Below, one piece after another: positions 1 through 6,058 of a stretch of 8,661 nt of DNA. The stretch's first letter is position 1, and the number at the start of each line of letters is the position of its first letter. Position numbers and translations under genes: made by a program. Source of the DNA: Sphaerochaeta sp. (lineage in GTDB: Bacteria; Spirochaetota; Spirochaetia; Sphaerochaetales; Sphaerochaetaceae); the NCBI GenBank assembly GCA_003446545.1, contig DMAO01000150.1:281-8941 (forward strand). Direction: 5' to 3'. The notes beneath the pieces were generated by a model. That model was not told the DNA's origin. It saw nothing but the letters and a program-made list of their open reading frames with translations, and did no database searches.

Positions 1-1
1 G

Positions 2-946
2 CAGGCAGGCATGCTGTGGTCTTGGACTGCGTTTGCCCTGCAGGTCCTGTTGCTGCTGGTGTTCTCTTCACTGACCTGTCTAATCGTTGGCAGAGGGTAT
101 GGGCACTCCCTTTCGTTGGTTGCCTCGTCCCAAAGTGTGACACGAAAAAAAGGCAGACACGGGAAACGAGGCTCATACAGGGCGTTGAGCCAAACGAGGA
201 CACTCATAGGCCGTGAGCTTGAGGTTATCAAAAGTCAGTCGGTCTTTATGATAGAGATAGTGGGGGAGTTGCTGATACCTTTGATCTTGCTTGGTGTGTA
301 TGCCCTCACCGGGGTGTTGGGTGAGATACAGGGCGTGGCTACGCACGTAGCCTCTTCACCCTATCTCCCGTATGGCCTTGTCCTTGCCATACTTCTTGTT
401 TCCAGCATCTCCATGCTCAGTAGCACCAGTGTAAGCCGTCAAGGTCCACAATTTGCCCTTGATAAGGTCCTTCCTCTCAAACCAAGTGAATTCGTCAAGG
501 CAAAGCTGGTTTTGCACCTCTTGCTGGTTGGGGTAGCGGACTTGGTATACCTTGTCATTGCCCTGCTGTTCTTCAGCCTCTCTTTAGTCCATCTTCTTTG
601 GATGGTGCCTTTGACAGTGTTGGCGTTGTTCAGCATTGCAGCCTTTGGACTTGCCATAGACTACAAACGGCCCATGCTCAACTGGAGTATTCCCCAGCAG
701 GCCATGAAGAGCAATATGAATGGGTTGCTGGGTATGCTCTCATCCTTGGGCGTGGTCATTGTGGAAGGCCTTGCCCTCCTTGCCCCGATAATCCTTTTCT
801 CATCACCTGTGATTGGTATTGGTCTCTCTCTTTTGGTGGCAACCGGACTTTGTCTTCTTTCCTGGAAGGTGGTGGTCCGTCATGCCTCTTCAGCCTTTTC
901 GCAATACGTGAGGCAGCGCTCCAAGGCGGAATATAAGTCAGAATAG
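2..946 (+). CDS. ABC-2-type exporter permease, 5'-truncated by the window edge
   Basis: Integral membrane subunit of a putative ABC exporter; the substrate cannot be inferred. The reading frame is open to the window edge (CAG GCA GGC precede the first ATG at 11) with no ribosome site there, so the real start is probably outside; family members are usually over 500 residues and only about 311 are seen. Counting from the ATG at 11, hydrophobic segments lie near residues 8-26, 82-102, 120-138, 168-192, 195-216, 240-263 and 266-288. Between the first two is a basic cytoplasmic-looking stretch (44-70). Two motifs resemble those of large Firmicute/spirochaete ABC-2 permeases: SRQGPQFALDKVLPLKPSE (142-160), where the family has S-R-E-G...K-x-L-P, and DYKRPMLNW (217-225). 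The ATPase partner is not in the window. The 3' end overlaps the convergent HAD gene. The exporter-permease assignment is fairly secure; anything more specific is not. Confidence 0.72.
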   Translation, partial: QAGMLWSWTAFALQVLLLLVFSSLTCLIVGRGYGHSLSLVASSQSVTRKKGRHGKRGSYRALSQTRTLIGRELEVIKSQSVFMIEIVGELLIPLILLGVYALTGVLGEIQGVATHVASSPYLPYGLVLAILLVSSISMLSSTSVSRQGPQFALDKVLPLKPSEFVKAKLVLHLLLVGVADLVYLVIALLFFSLSLVHLLWMVPLTVLALFSIAAFGLAIDYKRPMLNWSIPQQAMKSNMNGLLGMLSSLGVVIVEGLALLAPIILFSSPVIGIGLSLLVATGLCLLSWKVVVRHASSAFSQYVRQRSKAEYKSE

Positions 947-1560
947 GTATCGAAGGGATATTTTGCTCCTTCTCCACTCCAATCAATAATGAGGCCTAGG
1001 TCAGCCTCCTCTAGCATAGGAATGTCTGTAGGTCCGTCACCTATTGCAATTGTATGGGCATAGTTTTTCTTGAGATTGGCAAATGCGGCACGCTTTTCTT
1101 CAGGATTACCTATGGTGCAAACCATATCTGGTTTTGACCCCTTGTTGAAATGCAGGCTTTTCCCACTGACTTGGAAGAAGTGATGGTCTATTGCATGCAG
1201 GGAAAGAAAGGCGTGGATGATATTTTCTGTACCACAACTGAGGATGGCAAGGTCTGCTATGCTAAAGAGCTCCTTGAGCAAGGCAAATTGTTTGGGATCC
1301 ACCAGGGAGAAGAGTTCTTTAGCCACCTCTTCTATCTGGAAGGGCGTACAACCACTCAGCAGGTCATGGTAACGTCGGTTAAACTCCCCAAGGCCCATTT
1401 TCCCTTGTCTGTCCTTCAGAACCATGCGTTTGGCACGGACCTGATTGAGGTGACCACGTCCCCTGGCTGTGGAAAGGACGAGCCTCTGCTCGCTGTCATA
1501 GGGGTTAAGAGGATAGAGGGTGCCGTCAAAGTCAAAGGCAATGAGGTATTTTTTATGCAT
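880..1560 (-). CDS. HAD-superfamily hydrolase (phosphatase-like)
   Basis: Predicted cytoplasmic Mg-dependent phosphatase of the haloacid dehalogenase superfamily, 226 residues. Motif I is FDFDGT with nucleophile Asp10 and acid/base Asp12. Motif II is probably Ser108 in LAILSCGTE. Motif III is probably Lys156. Motif IV is GDGPTD with Asp175 and Asp179 for Mg. The helical insert between motifs I and II (about 20-90) suggests a C1-type cap as in phosphoserine-phosphatase-like members, but substrate residues do not identify a substrate. The start is the ATG at 1558-1560, only six codons before motif I, as is usual. No convincing Shine-Dalgarno precedes it. It lies 77 bp downstream of hflC on the same strand, but an intrinsic terminator sits between them, so it depends on read-through or on a weak promoter I could not identify. 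Its 3' end overlaps the opposing permease gene by 67 bp. Family call is firm; substrate unknown. Confidence 0.85.
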   Translation of the reverse strand: MHKKYLIAFDFDGTLYPLNPYDSEQRLVLSTARGRGHLNQVRAKRMVLKDRQGKMGLGEFNRRYHDLLSGCTPFQIEEVAKELFSLVDPKQFALLKELFSIADLAILSCGTENIIHAFLSLHAIDHHFFQVSGKSLHFNKGSKPDMVCTIGNPEEKRAAFANLKKNYAHTIAIGDGPTDIPMLEEADLGLIIDWSGEGAKYPFDTYSDLYSALERCLTYCEKAEEA

Positions 1561-1583
1561 GCTTTGAGTCTAGCAAAGAGCGC

Positions 1584-1621
1584 AAAAAAAAGGAAGGGAC
1601 TATTGGATAATCCCTTCCTTT
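1584..1621 (-). terminator. Intrinsic terminator after hflC
   Basis: A perfect 11-bp inverted repeat, AAAGGAAGGGA (1589-1599) and TCCCTTCCTTT (1611-1621), has an 11-nt loop. Read on the minus strand it is followed directly by a run of T (complement of the A run at 1584-1591), the classic Rho-independent layout. It ends the hflK-hflC transcript 16 bp past the hflC stop and lies upstream of the HAD gene. On the plus strand the hairpin has no T tract, so it should work only in the hflC direction. Confidence 0.85.
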
Positions 1622-1637
1622 CAAGAAATTTAATGTT

Positions 1638-2633
1638 TTACTTGCCCAGAGTCTCACCGTAGATTCGATTGAAGTACTGCATGTCAGTACTGAGTATCTT
1701 ATCCAGGGAAGGAATGGTTTTCTTATAGGATTCCAGGGTTCTCCACAGGTCGAAGAATTCAGGGTCTGTCTCATAGGATTTTGCATAGATGGTCGCAGCC
1801 TTAGCATCGGCAATACCCTTGATGGTCTCACTTTTGGCATATGCCTCAGAGAGAATTACCTTTTCCTCGTTCTCGGTCTTACCTTGCCACTGGGCAAGCT
1901 GACCACGACCGTAGGAGCGGTAGGCCTCTGCAATCTGGTTCCTTTCCTTGATCATCCTCTGGTAGACGCTCTCTGTGAGGTCATCACTATAGCGAATCTG
2001 CCTGACGACGATATCAATGAGCTCGATACCAAAGGCATCGGTGAACTTCTTGGCCTGGTCGAACATCATCTTGCTCAAGCCATCACGACCGATGTTGATA
2101 GTCTCCTGCTTCATATAGGTAACCGTCAGGTTACGCAAGGTCTCCGCATCCTCAGGACTGTCAAGTGCCTGCACCTGTTCCTCTACCTTGATGTTGTTGA
2201 TCTTGTTTGAATTCCTGACCGACTCATTGAGGAAGTTCTCACTGATGATGGTTCTGATTGAGGAGTCAAGCACATCATTCAACCTGGACAGGCCATTGCT
2301 GACCGTATTAACGGTCTCATAGTATTTGGCTGGGTCTGCAATCTTCCAACGGGCAGTGGTGTCAACCCAGATGAACTGGTTCTCTTTGGTAGGTATGCGC
2401 TGTGCAGCCCCATCCCAGGAGATGATCTTATTCGGGTATATCACTACGTTGTCAACAAGGGGCATCTTGAACTTCAACCCTGCATCCTTTTCGGTATTGA
2501 CTATCTTACCAAAGCGGGTGACTACTGACTGCTGGCCTTCATACAGGATGTAGAAAGGTCCGAGCAGGATAAAGACGACAAGAAAGACTGCCACTATCAC
2601 CAGTGTTGTTATTAGTTTTTTATTGGTTTTCAT
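1638..2633 (-). CDS. hflC: HflC, SPFH/band-7 membrane protein
   Basis: Second subunit of the HflKC complex, a membrane-anchored SPFH cage that in E. coli binds the FtsH protease and modulates turnover of membrane proteins. The protein has 331 residues, close to E. coli HflC. An N-terminal membrane anchor spans residues 7-26, preceded by lysines (MKTNKK), leaving a short cytoplasmic N-terminus. The band-7 domain begins right after it (ILYEGQQSVVTRFGKI, 29-44) and continues to about residue 230. An Ala/Glu/Lys-rich coiled-coil segment follows (about 215-280, with EAYRSYGRGQLAQWQGK and AYAKSETIKGIADAKA). The start ATG overlaps the hflK stop (ATGA, 2630-2633), and a GGGGGTGA stretch inside the last hflK codons (2637-2644) can serve as ribosome site, so the pair is translationally coupled. 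FtsH is not in the window. Identification rests on domain order, length and pairing with HflK. Confidence 0.93.
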   Translation of the reverse strand: MKTNKKLITTLVIVAVFLVVFILLGPFYILYEGQQSVVTRFGKIVNTEKDAGLKFKMPLVDNVVIYPNKIISWDGAAQRIPTKENQFIWVDTTARWKIADPAKYYETVNTVSNGLSRLNDVLDSSIRTIISENFLNESVRNSNKINNIKVEEQVQALDSPEDAETLRNLTVTYMKQETINIGRDGLSKMMFDQAKKFTDAFGIELIDIVVRQIRYSDDLTESVYQRMIKERNQIAEAYRSYGRGQLAQWQGKTENEEKVILSEAYAKSETIKGIADAKAATIYAKSYETDPEFFDLWRTLESYKKTIPSLDKILSTDMQYFNRIYGETLGK

Positions 2634-3610
2634 TTTTCACCCCCAAGCATCTGGATAGGCAGGAAGTTGGAAAGGTTCTTGTCCACCAAGGTGACAGAGC
2701 CACCTTCGACAGGATTGATGATCGCTTCCATGGTCTCTATATAGAGTCTTGTACGGGTAATCTCCTCGTTCTGCTTGTATACTTCAAGGACACTGTTAAA
2801 ACGTGCAACATCACCTTCTGCCTGGTTTACGCGTTCTGCCGCATATCCTTGGGCAACCTGGATAACCTTGTTCGCTTCACCCTTTGCTGAAGGGATGATC
2901 TTGTTGTAGTTCTGTTTTCCTTCGTTAATGAGGCGGTTCATGTCCTGAATTGCCTTGTTGACATCTTCAAAAGCATCCTGCACAGCCCCTACTGGTGGAA
3001 CGATGTTCTGCAGCTTGACTGTCACAACCCTTACCCCAAGGGGATAGTTGTCAAATACCTTCTGCATCTCTTCCTGGGCTTCAACCTCTATCTTTGTTCG
3101 TTCACTTGTCATGACCGAAAGGATGGGAAGGTCACCCACTAGCTTATTCATGACGCTTTGGCTGATATCCCTGATGGTCGTCTCCCTTGACTCGACATTG
3201 AACATCCACTTTACAGGATCTTCAATCTTGTACTGCACGATCCACTCGACATCGATTATGTTGAGATCACCTGTGAGCATGACAGATTCACTTGAATAGT
3301 CGGAGCCTGCAAACAAGGAGCCCTTGGAGGGACTTGATCGATAGCCGAATGTCATTGTCTGGACTACTTGGGTTGGCACATTGTAACTAGCTTCAATTCC
3401 CAGGGGAATCTTAGTCTGAAGTCCAGGTCCTACGGTACGGCTAAACTTGCCGAAGCGAAGTACAACCGCTTGTTCGGTCTGGTCAACAACAAAAAAGCTG
3501 CTGAGAACCAGCATGACCAACACGATGGCAACGATAATCCAAATAACCAGCTTAGGGCTGATATTGTTCGTTTTTCGTGCAGGCCTCTGTGGCTGCTGCA
3601 TGGTATCCAT
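2630..3610 (-). CDS. hflK: HflK, SPFH/band-7 membrane protein
   Basis: First subunit of the HflKC complex, acting at the membrane with HflC and, by family knowledge, FtsH. At 326 residues it is shorter than E. coli HflK (about 419), mainly because the long Gly/Pro-rich N-terminal region is missing; only a 20-residue polar leader (MDTMQQPQRPARKTNN) precedes the single membrane segment (21-42). The band-7 domain starts with VVDQTEQAVVLRFGKFSRTV (41-60), followed by the HflK-typical GPGLQTKIPLGIE. A coiled-coil region with alanine, glutamate and asparagine runs from about 195 to 280 (AFEDVNKAIQDMNRLINEG, AKGEANKVIQVAQGYAAERV). The first ATG (3608-3610) is preferred over the one three codons later because GGAG at 3616-3619 sits 5 nt before it. 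The gene is divergent from metG across a shared promoter region and is coupled to hflC by a 4-bp overlap. Confidence 0.93.
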   Translation of the reverse strand: MDTMQQPQRPARKTNNISPKLVIWIIVAIVLVMLVLSSFFVVDQTEQAVVLRFGKFSRTVGPGLQTKIPLGIEASYNVPTQVVQTMTFGYRSSPSKGSLFAGSDYSSESVMLTGDLNIIDVEWIVQYKIEDPVKWMFNVESRETTIRDISQSVMNKLVGDLPILSVMTSERTKIEVEAQEEMQKVFDNYPLGVRVVTVKLQNIVPPVGAVQDAFEDVNKAIQDMNRLINEGKQNYNKIIPSAKGEANKVIQVAQGYAAERVNQAEGDVARFNSVLEVYKQNEEITRTRLYIETMEAIINPVEGGSVTLVDKNLSNFLPIQMLGGEK

Positions 3611-3614
3611 GATT

Positions 3615-3621
3615 TCTCCTT
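3615..3621 (-). promoter_or_regulatory. hflK ribosome binding site
   Basis: On the minus strand AAGGAGA lies here, 5 nt (counted from GGAG) upstream of the hflK ATG. It fixes the start at 3610 rather than the second in-frame ATG at 3601. Its upstream end touches the -35 hexamer of the opposing distal metG promoter. Confidence 0.75.
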
Positions 3622-3648
3622 GATGTGTCGGATAGACACATCTATAAT
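3620..3648 (+). promoter_or_regulatory. Distal metG promoter candidate (P1)
   Basis: TTGATG (3620-3625), a 17-bp spacer and a perfect TATAAT (3643-3648) face metG, predicting a start near 3655 and a leader of about 90 nt. The -35 matches consensus at 4 of 6 positions. The spacer is almost entirely the 21-bp dyad. Confidence 0.55.
3622..3642. repeat. 21-bp perfect dyad in the hflK-metG divergent promoter region (candidate operator)
   Basis: GATGTGTC (3622-3629) and GACACATC (3635-3642) are exact inverted complements around a 5-nt centre, ggata. The dyad nearly fills the 17-bp spacer of the distal metG promoter and covers the predicted hflK transcription start, so a dimeric regulator bound here could affect both genes. 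Alternatively, the same bases could form a hairpin in a longer hflK leader just ahead of its ribosome site. It does not match the CIRCE heat-shock operator. The symmetry is seen directly; operator function is inferred. Confidence 0.6.
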
Positions 3649-3674
3649 GTACTTACTCCAAGAGGTATCGTCAA
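3646..3674 (-). promoter_or_regulatory. hflK promoter candidate
   Basis: Read on the minus strand: TTGACG (3669-3674, 5 of 6 to consensus), 17-bp spacer, TACATT (3646-3651, 4 of 6). The predicted start is near 3639, inside the dyad, giving a leader of roughly 28 nt that ends in the hflK ribosome site. Its -10 shares bases with the opposing TATAAT at 3643-3648, so polymerase could probably not occupy both at once. Confidence 0.5.
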
Positions 3675-3708
3675 GGTCAGAATATGGATTCTAATGCATG
3701 GTTTGGCA

Positions 3709-3737
3709 TTGAAATTATGTTGTAAGCGGTCTATTAT
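3709..3737 (+). promoter_or_regulatory. Proximal metG promoter candidate (P2), leaderless geometry
   Basis: TTGAAA (3709-3714), a 17-bp spacer and TATTAT (3732-3737) each match the sigma-70-type consensus at 5 of 6 positions. The expected start is 3744-3745, and the metG ATG begins at 3745, so this promoter would make an mRNA beginning at the start codon. It agrees with the lack of a clear Shine-Dalgarno sequence before metG. Confidence 0.5.
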
Positions 3738-3744
3738 GTGGCTT

Positions 3745-5979
3745 ATGAAAAAGAGACTCGTAACATCCGCTTTGCCGTATGTAAACAACATTCCGCATCT
3801 TGGCAATCTCACACAAGTGCTTTCAGCCGACGTTTTTGCCCGGTTCTGTCGCTCCAAGGGGTATGAGACCCTCTACATCTGCGGCACTGATGAGTATGGG
3901 ACTGCCACTGAGACCAAGGCCCTCAAGGAAGGGGTTACACCCCAAGAGCTTTGTGATCATTTTAATGCGATCCACAGAGAGATTTATCAGTGGTTTGATA
4001 TCAAGTTCGATCATTTTGGCAGGACAAGCACTGCTGAACAGACTCGCATTGTGCAGGAGATTTTTGCCAAGGTCGATGCTGCTGGATATATCAACGAGCA
4101 TGAGAACGAACAGCTGTACTGCCCCAACTGTGAACGCTTTCTTGCTGACCGCTTCGTTGTAGGCACCTGCCCCCATTGTGGAAGCACCGGTGCGCGTGGG
4201 GACCAGTGCGATGCATGTCAGACCCTTCTCGACCCGATAGAACTGTTAGACAGCCACTGTGGTGTATGTGGGACAAAGCCTGTTGTCAGGAAGACCCGCC
4301 ATCTCTATATTGATCTCCCTAAGGCACTTCCCCTGTTGGAAGCCTGGATGCAGGAGGCTAGTGTGGAGGGTTTCTGGGCAAACAATGCCATTCAGGTCAC
4401 CAAGTCCTGGATAAGGGACGGCCTGAAGGAACGCTGCATCACTCGGGACTTGAAATGGGGCATTCCCGTACCGAAGCCCGGTTATGAGAACAAGGTATTT
4501 TATGTCTGGTTCGATGCACCTATCGGGTATGTCTCCATAACCGCCAAAGGAACCCCTGATTGGGAGCGGTGGTGGCACGAGCCAGAAAATACAGAACTCT
4601 TCCAATTTATCGGCAAGGACAATATTCCCTTCCATACGGTAATCTTCCCCTCATGCCAGCTGGCTACTGGGGACAAGTGGACCATGCTCCATCATATGAG
4701 CAGCACCGAATACCTTAACTATGAGGGAGGTAAGTTCAGCAAGAGCCTGGGCATAGGGATATTTGGAAATGATGTGCAGGATACCGGCATCCCTGTCGAT
4801 GCCTGGCGTTTCTATATGTTCTATAATCGTCCTGAAAAGAGTGATGTCACCTTTACCTGGGCAGATTTCCAAGAGAAAATTAACGGTGAGCTTATTGGGA
4901 ACCTCTCCAACCTGGTTAACCGTACCCTTACCTTCATCAGAAGATTCTATGATGGAAAGCTCTCTCAAGCAGAGATCGACGAAACCCTTAAAGAACAAAT
5001 CTTGGAAAAGGAAAAGGCTATTGATGCATATTTGGAACGTGCTGAAGAGCGTGATGCCCTCAGGCAGATCATCGCCCTTTCCTCTGTCGGAAACAAGGCT
5101 TTCCAGGATGGAGAGCCTTGGAAGATGAGAACCGAGAACCCTGAGAAGGCAGCATCCTTGTTGAGGACCCTAGTCTATCTCATTCGAGATCTTGGCATCA
5201 TGATAGAGCCGTATATGCCCAGTACGAGTATAAAAATCCTTTCCTTCCTTGGAAGCGAGGGGTCACGTTGGAGTGATTTGGGCTCCTTCAGCGGAGTTGA
5301 GGAAGTAGGGGAGACATCCCTTCTTTTCAGCAAACTCGAAGACAGCCTGATAGCAGATTTGCGTACCCGTTTTGCTGGTTCGCAGGAAGAGCGGGCAGAG
5401 AAGGAGCAGGCAGCTTCAAAAAATAAGCGTACCAACGTACCGGAGAAAAAAATGGATACCAAAGAAACACAGCAGAGCATCTCAGAACAGTTCAACCAGA
5501 GGGTCATCCTTAAGGTTGCCCGCATAACCGATGTGGAGAAGCACCCCAAGGGGGACAAGCTGTACATTCTCACCCTCGATTGTAAGGAAGAGGAGAGCCG
5601 TACCATCGTCAGTTCCATAGTTCCTTTCTACAGCGCTGAAGAACTGCAGGGTCAGAACATAGTGTTGGTCAGCAACCTCAAGCCGGCAAATTTTCGTGGC
5701 GTGAAAAGCCGTGGGATGCTGCTCGCTGCCAGCGATCCAGAGGCAGAGGAACATACTACGTGTGAAGTGATCTTCGCTCCACAGTTTGAGGTTGGTACCA
5801 TCCTGCAACCAGAAGGGTTTGAGACCCCACAAGAAGCACTCTCCTATGTGAAAGCTGATCATTTTTTTGCAATGCCAATAGTTGCAGAAGATGGCATAGT
5901 AAAGGTCGATGGAAAAGCAATCGGGGCTGAAGGCAAGAGCCTAACTTCAAAAAAATATCTTAACGGTCCTGTAGGCTGA
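3745..5979 (+). CDS. metG: Methionyl-tRNA synthetase with C-terminal tRNA-binding domain
   Basis: Cytoplasmic class I synthetase that attaches methionine to initiator and elongator tRNA-Met. The start is the ATG at 3745, giving 744 residues beginning MKKRLVTSALPYVNN; longer in-frame starts fall in the promoter region and add sequence unlike the family. The HIGH-type motif is PHLGN (17-21) and the KMSKS-type motif is KFSKS (330-334). The connective insert carries four CxxC pairs (Cys126/129, 142/145, 155/158, 172/175), enough for two zinc sites. The anticodon-binding helical domain follows to about 540, then a charged Lys/Glu/Gln linker (about 548-582). An OB-fold tRNA-binding domain starts at Phe583 (VEKHPKGDKLY; FRGVKSRGMLLAA), as in Trbp111/EMAPII, with a further tail to 744. 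Wording such as GTDEYGTATETKALKEGVTP and FLADRFV is close to cytosolic eukaryotic MetRS as I remember it. No strong Shine-Dalgarno precedes the start. A terminator follows. Confidence 0.96.
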   Translation: MKKRLVTSALPYVNNIPHLGNLTQVLSADVFARFCRSKGYETLYICGTDEYGTATETKALKEGVTPQELCDHFNAIHREIYQWFDIKFDHFGRTSTAEQTRIVQEIFAKVDAAGYINEHENEQLYCPNCERFLADRFVVGTCPHCGSTGARGDQCDACQTLLDPIELLDSHCGVCGTKPVVRKTRHLYIDLPKALPLLEAWMQEASVEGFWANNAIQVTKSWIRDGLKERCITRDLKWGIPVPKPGYENKVFYVWFDAPIGYVSITAKGTPDWERWWHEPENTELFQFIGKDNIPFHTVIFPSCQLATGDKWTMLHHMSSTEYLNYEGGKFSKSLGIGIFGNDVQDTGIPVDAWRFYMFYNRPEKSDVTFTWADFQEKINGELIGNLSNLVNRTLTFIRRFYDGKLSQAEIDETLKEQILEKEKAIDAYLERAEERDALRQIIALSSVGNKAFQDGEPWKMRTENPEKAASLLRTLVYLIRDLGIMIEPYMPSTSIKILSFLGSEGSRWSDLGSFSGVEEVGETSLLFSKLEDSLIADLRTRFAGSQEERAEKEQAASKNKRTNVPEKKMDTKETQQSISEQFNQRVILKVARITDVEKHPKGDKLYILTLDCKEEESRTIVSSIVPFYSAEELQGQNIVLVSNLKPANFRGVKSRGMLLAASDPEAEEHTTCEVIFAPQFEVGTILQPEGFETPQEALSYVKADHFFAMPIVAEDGIVKVDGKAIGAEGKSLTSKKYLNGPVG
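5442..5454 (+). promoter_or_regulatory. Possible internal ribosome site and ATG within metG
   Basis: GGAG (5442-5445) lies 6 nt before an in-frame ATG (5452-5454, Met570), 13 codons before the start of the C-terminal tRNA-binding domain. Initiation here would give a free protein of 175 residues resembling stand-alone Trbp111-type tRNA-binding proteins. It is better spaced than anything before the metG start. It may be coincidence in a Lys/Glu-rich linker, or a relic of a gene fusion. Confidence 0.3.
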
Positions 5980-6006
5980 TTCCAAACTGGAAAAAGCGTT
6001 AAAGAT

Positions 6007-6032
6007 AGGGGCCAAATGGCCCCTTTTTGTTT
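6007..6032 (+). terminator. Intrinsic terminator after metG
   Basis: AGGGGCC (6007-6013) and GGCCCCT (6018-6024) form a perfect 7-bp GC-rich stem with a 4-nt loop, followed by TTTTTGTTT. It starts 28 bp past the metG stop and ends about 26 bp before the next gene, so the FemAB-like gene is probably mostly uncoupled from metG transcription. Confidence 0.88.
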
Positions 6033-6049
6033 GCAAGTCATGGTAGGAT

Positions 6050-6053
6050 GGAG
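6050..6053 (+). promoter_or_regulatory. Ribosome binding site of the FemAB-like gene
   Basis: GGAG lies 5 nt before the ATG at 6059. This fixes the start against the in-frame ATG six codons in (MKLIPM). Confidence 0.7.
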
Positions 6054-6058
6054 AAACT

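Noticed and set aside
978..1012. Possible terminator GAGGC...GCCTC after the permease gene
   Set aside because: Only a five-base stem, no T run, and it lies within the HAD coding sequence.
1150..1662. Plus-strand frame of 170 codons across the HAD gene
   Set aside because: Exact shadow of the HAD gene, whose catalytic motifs are clear on the other strand; it also runs through the hflC terminator.
3625..3744. Forty-residue N-terminal extension of MetRS from an ATG at 3625
   Set aside because: It overlaps the -35 box and dyad, has no ribosome site, and its sequence is unlike MetRS; the family start motif begins at 3745.
5175..5618. Minus-strand frame of 147 codons inside metG
   Set aside because: Shadow of the MetRS anticodon-domain and linker coding sequence, Ser/Arg-rich as expected from an antisense frame.
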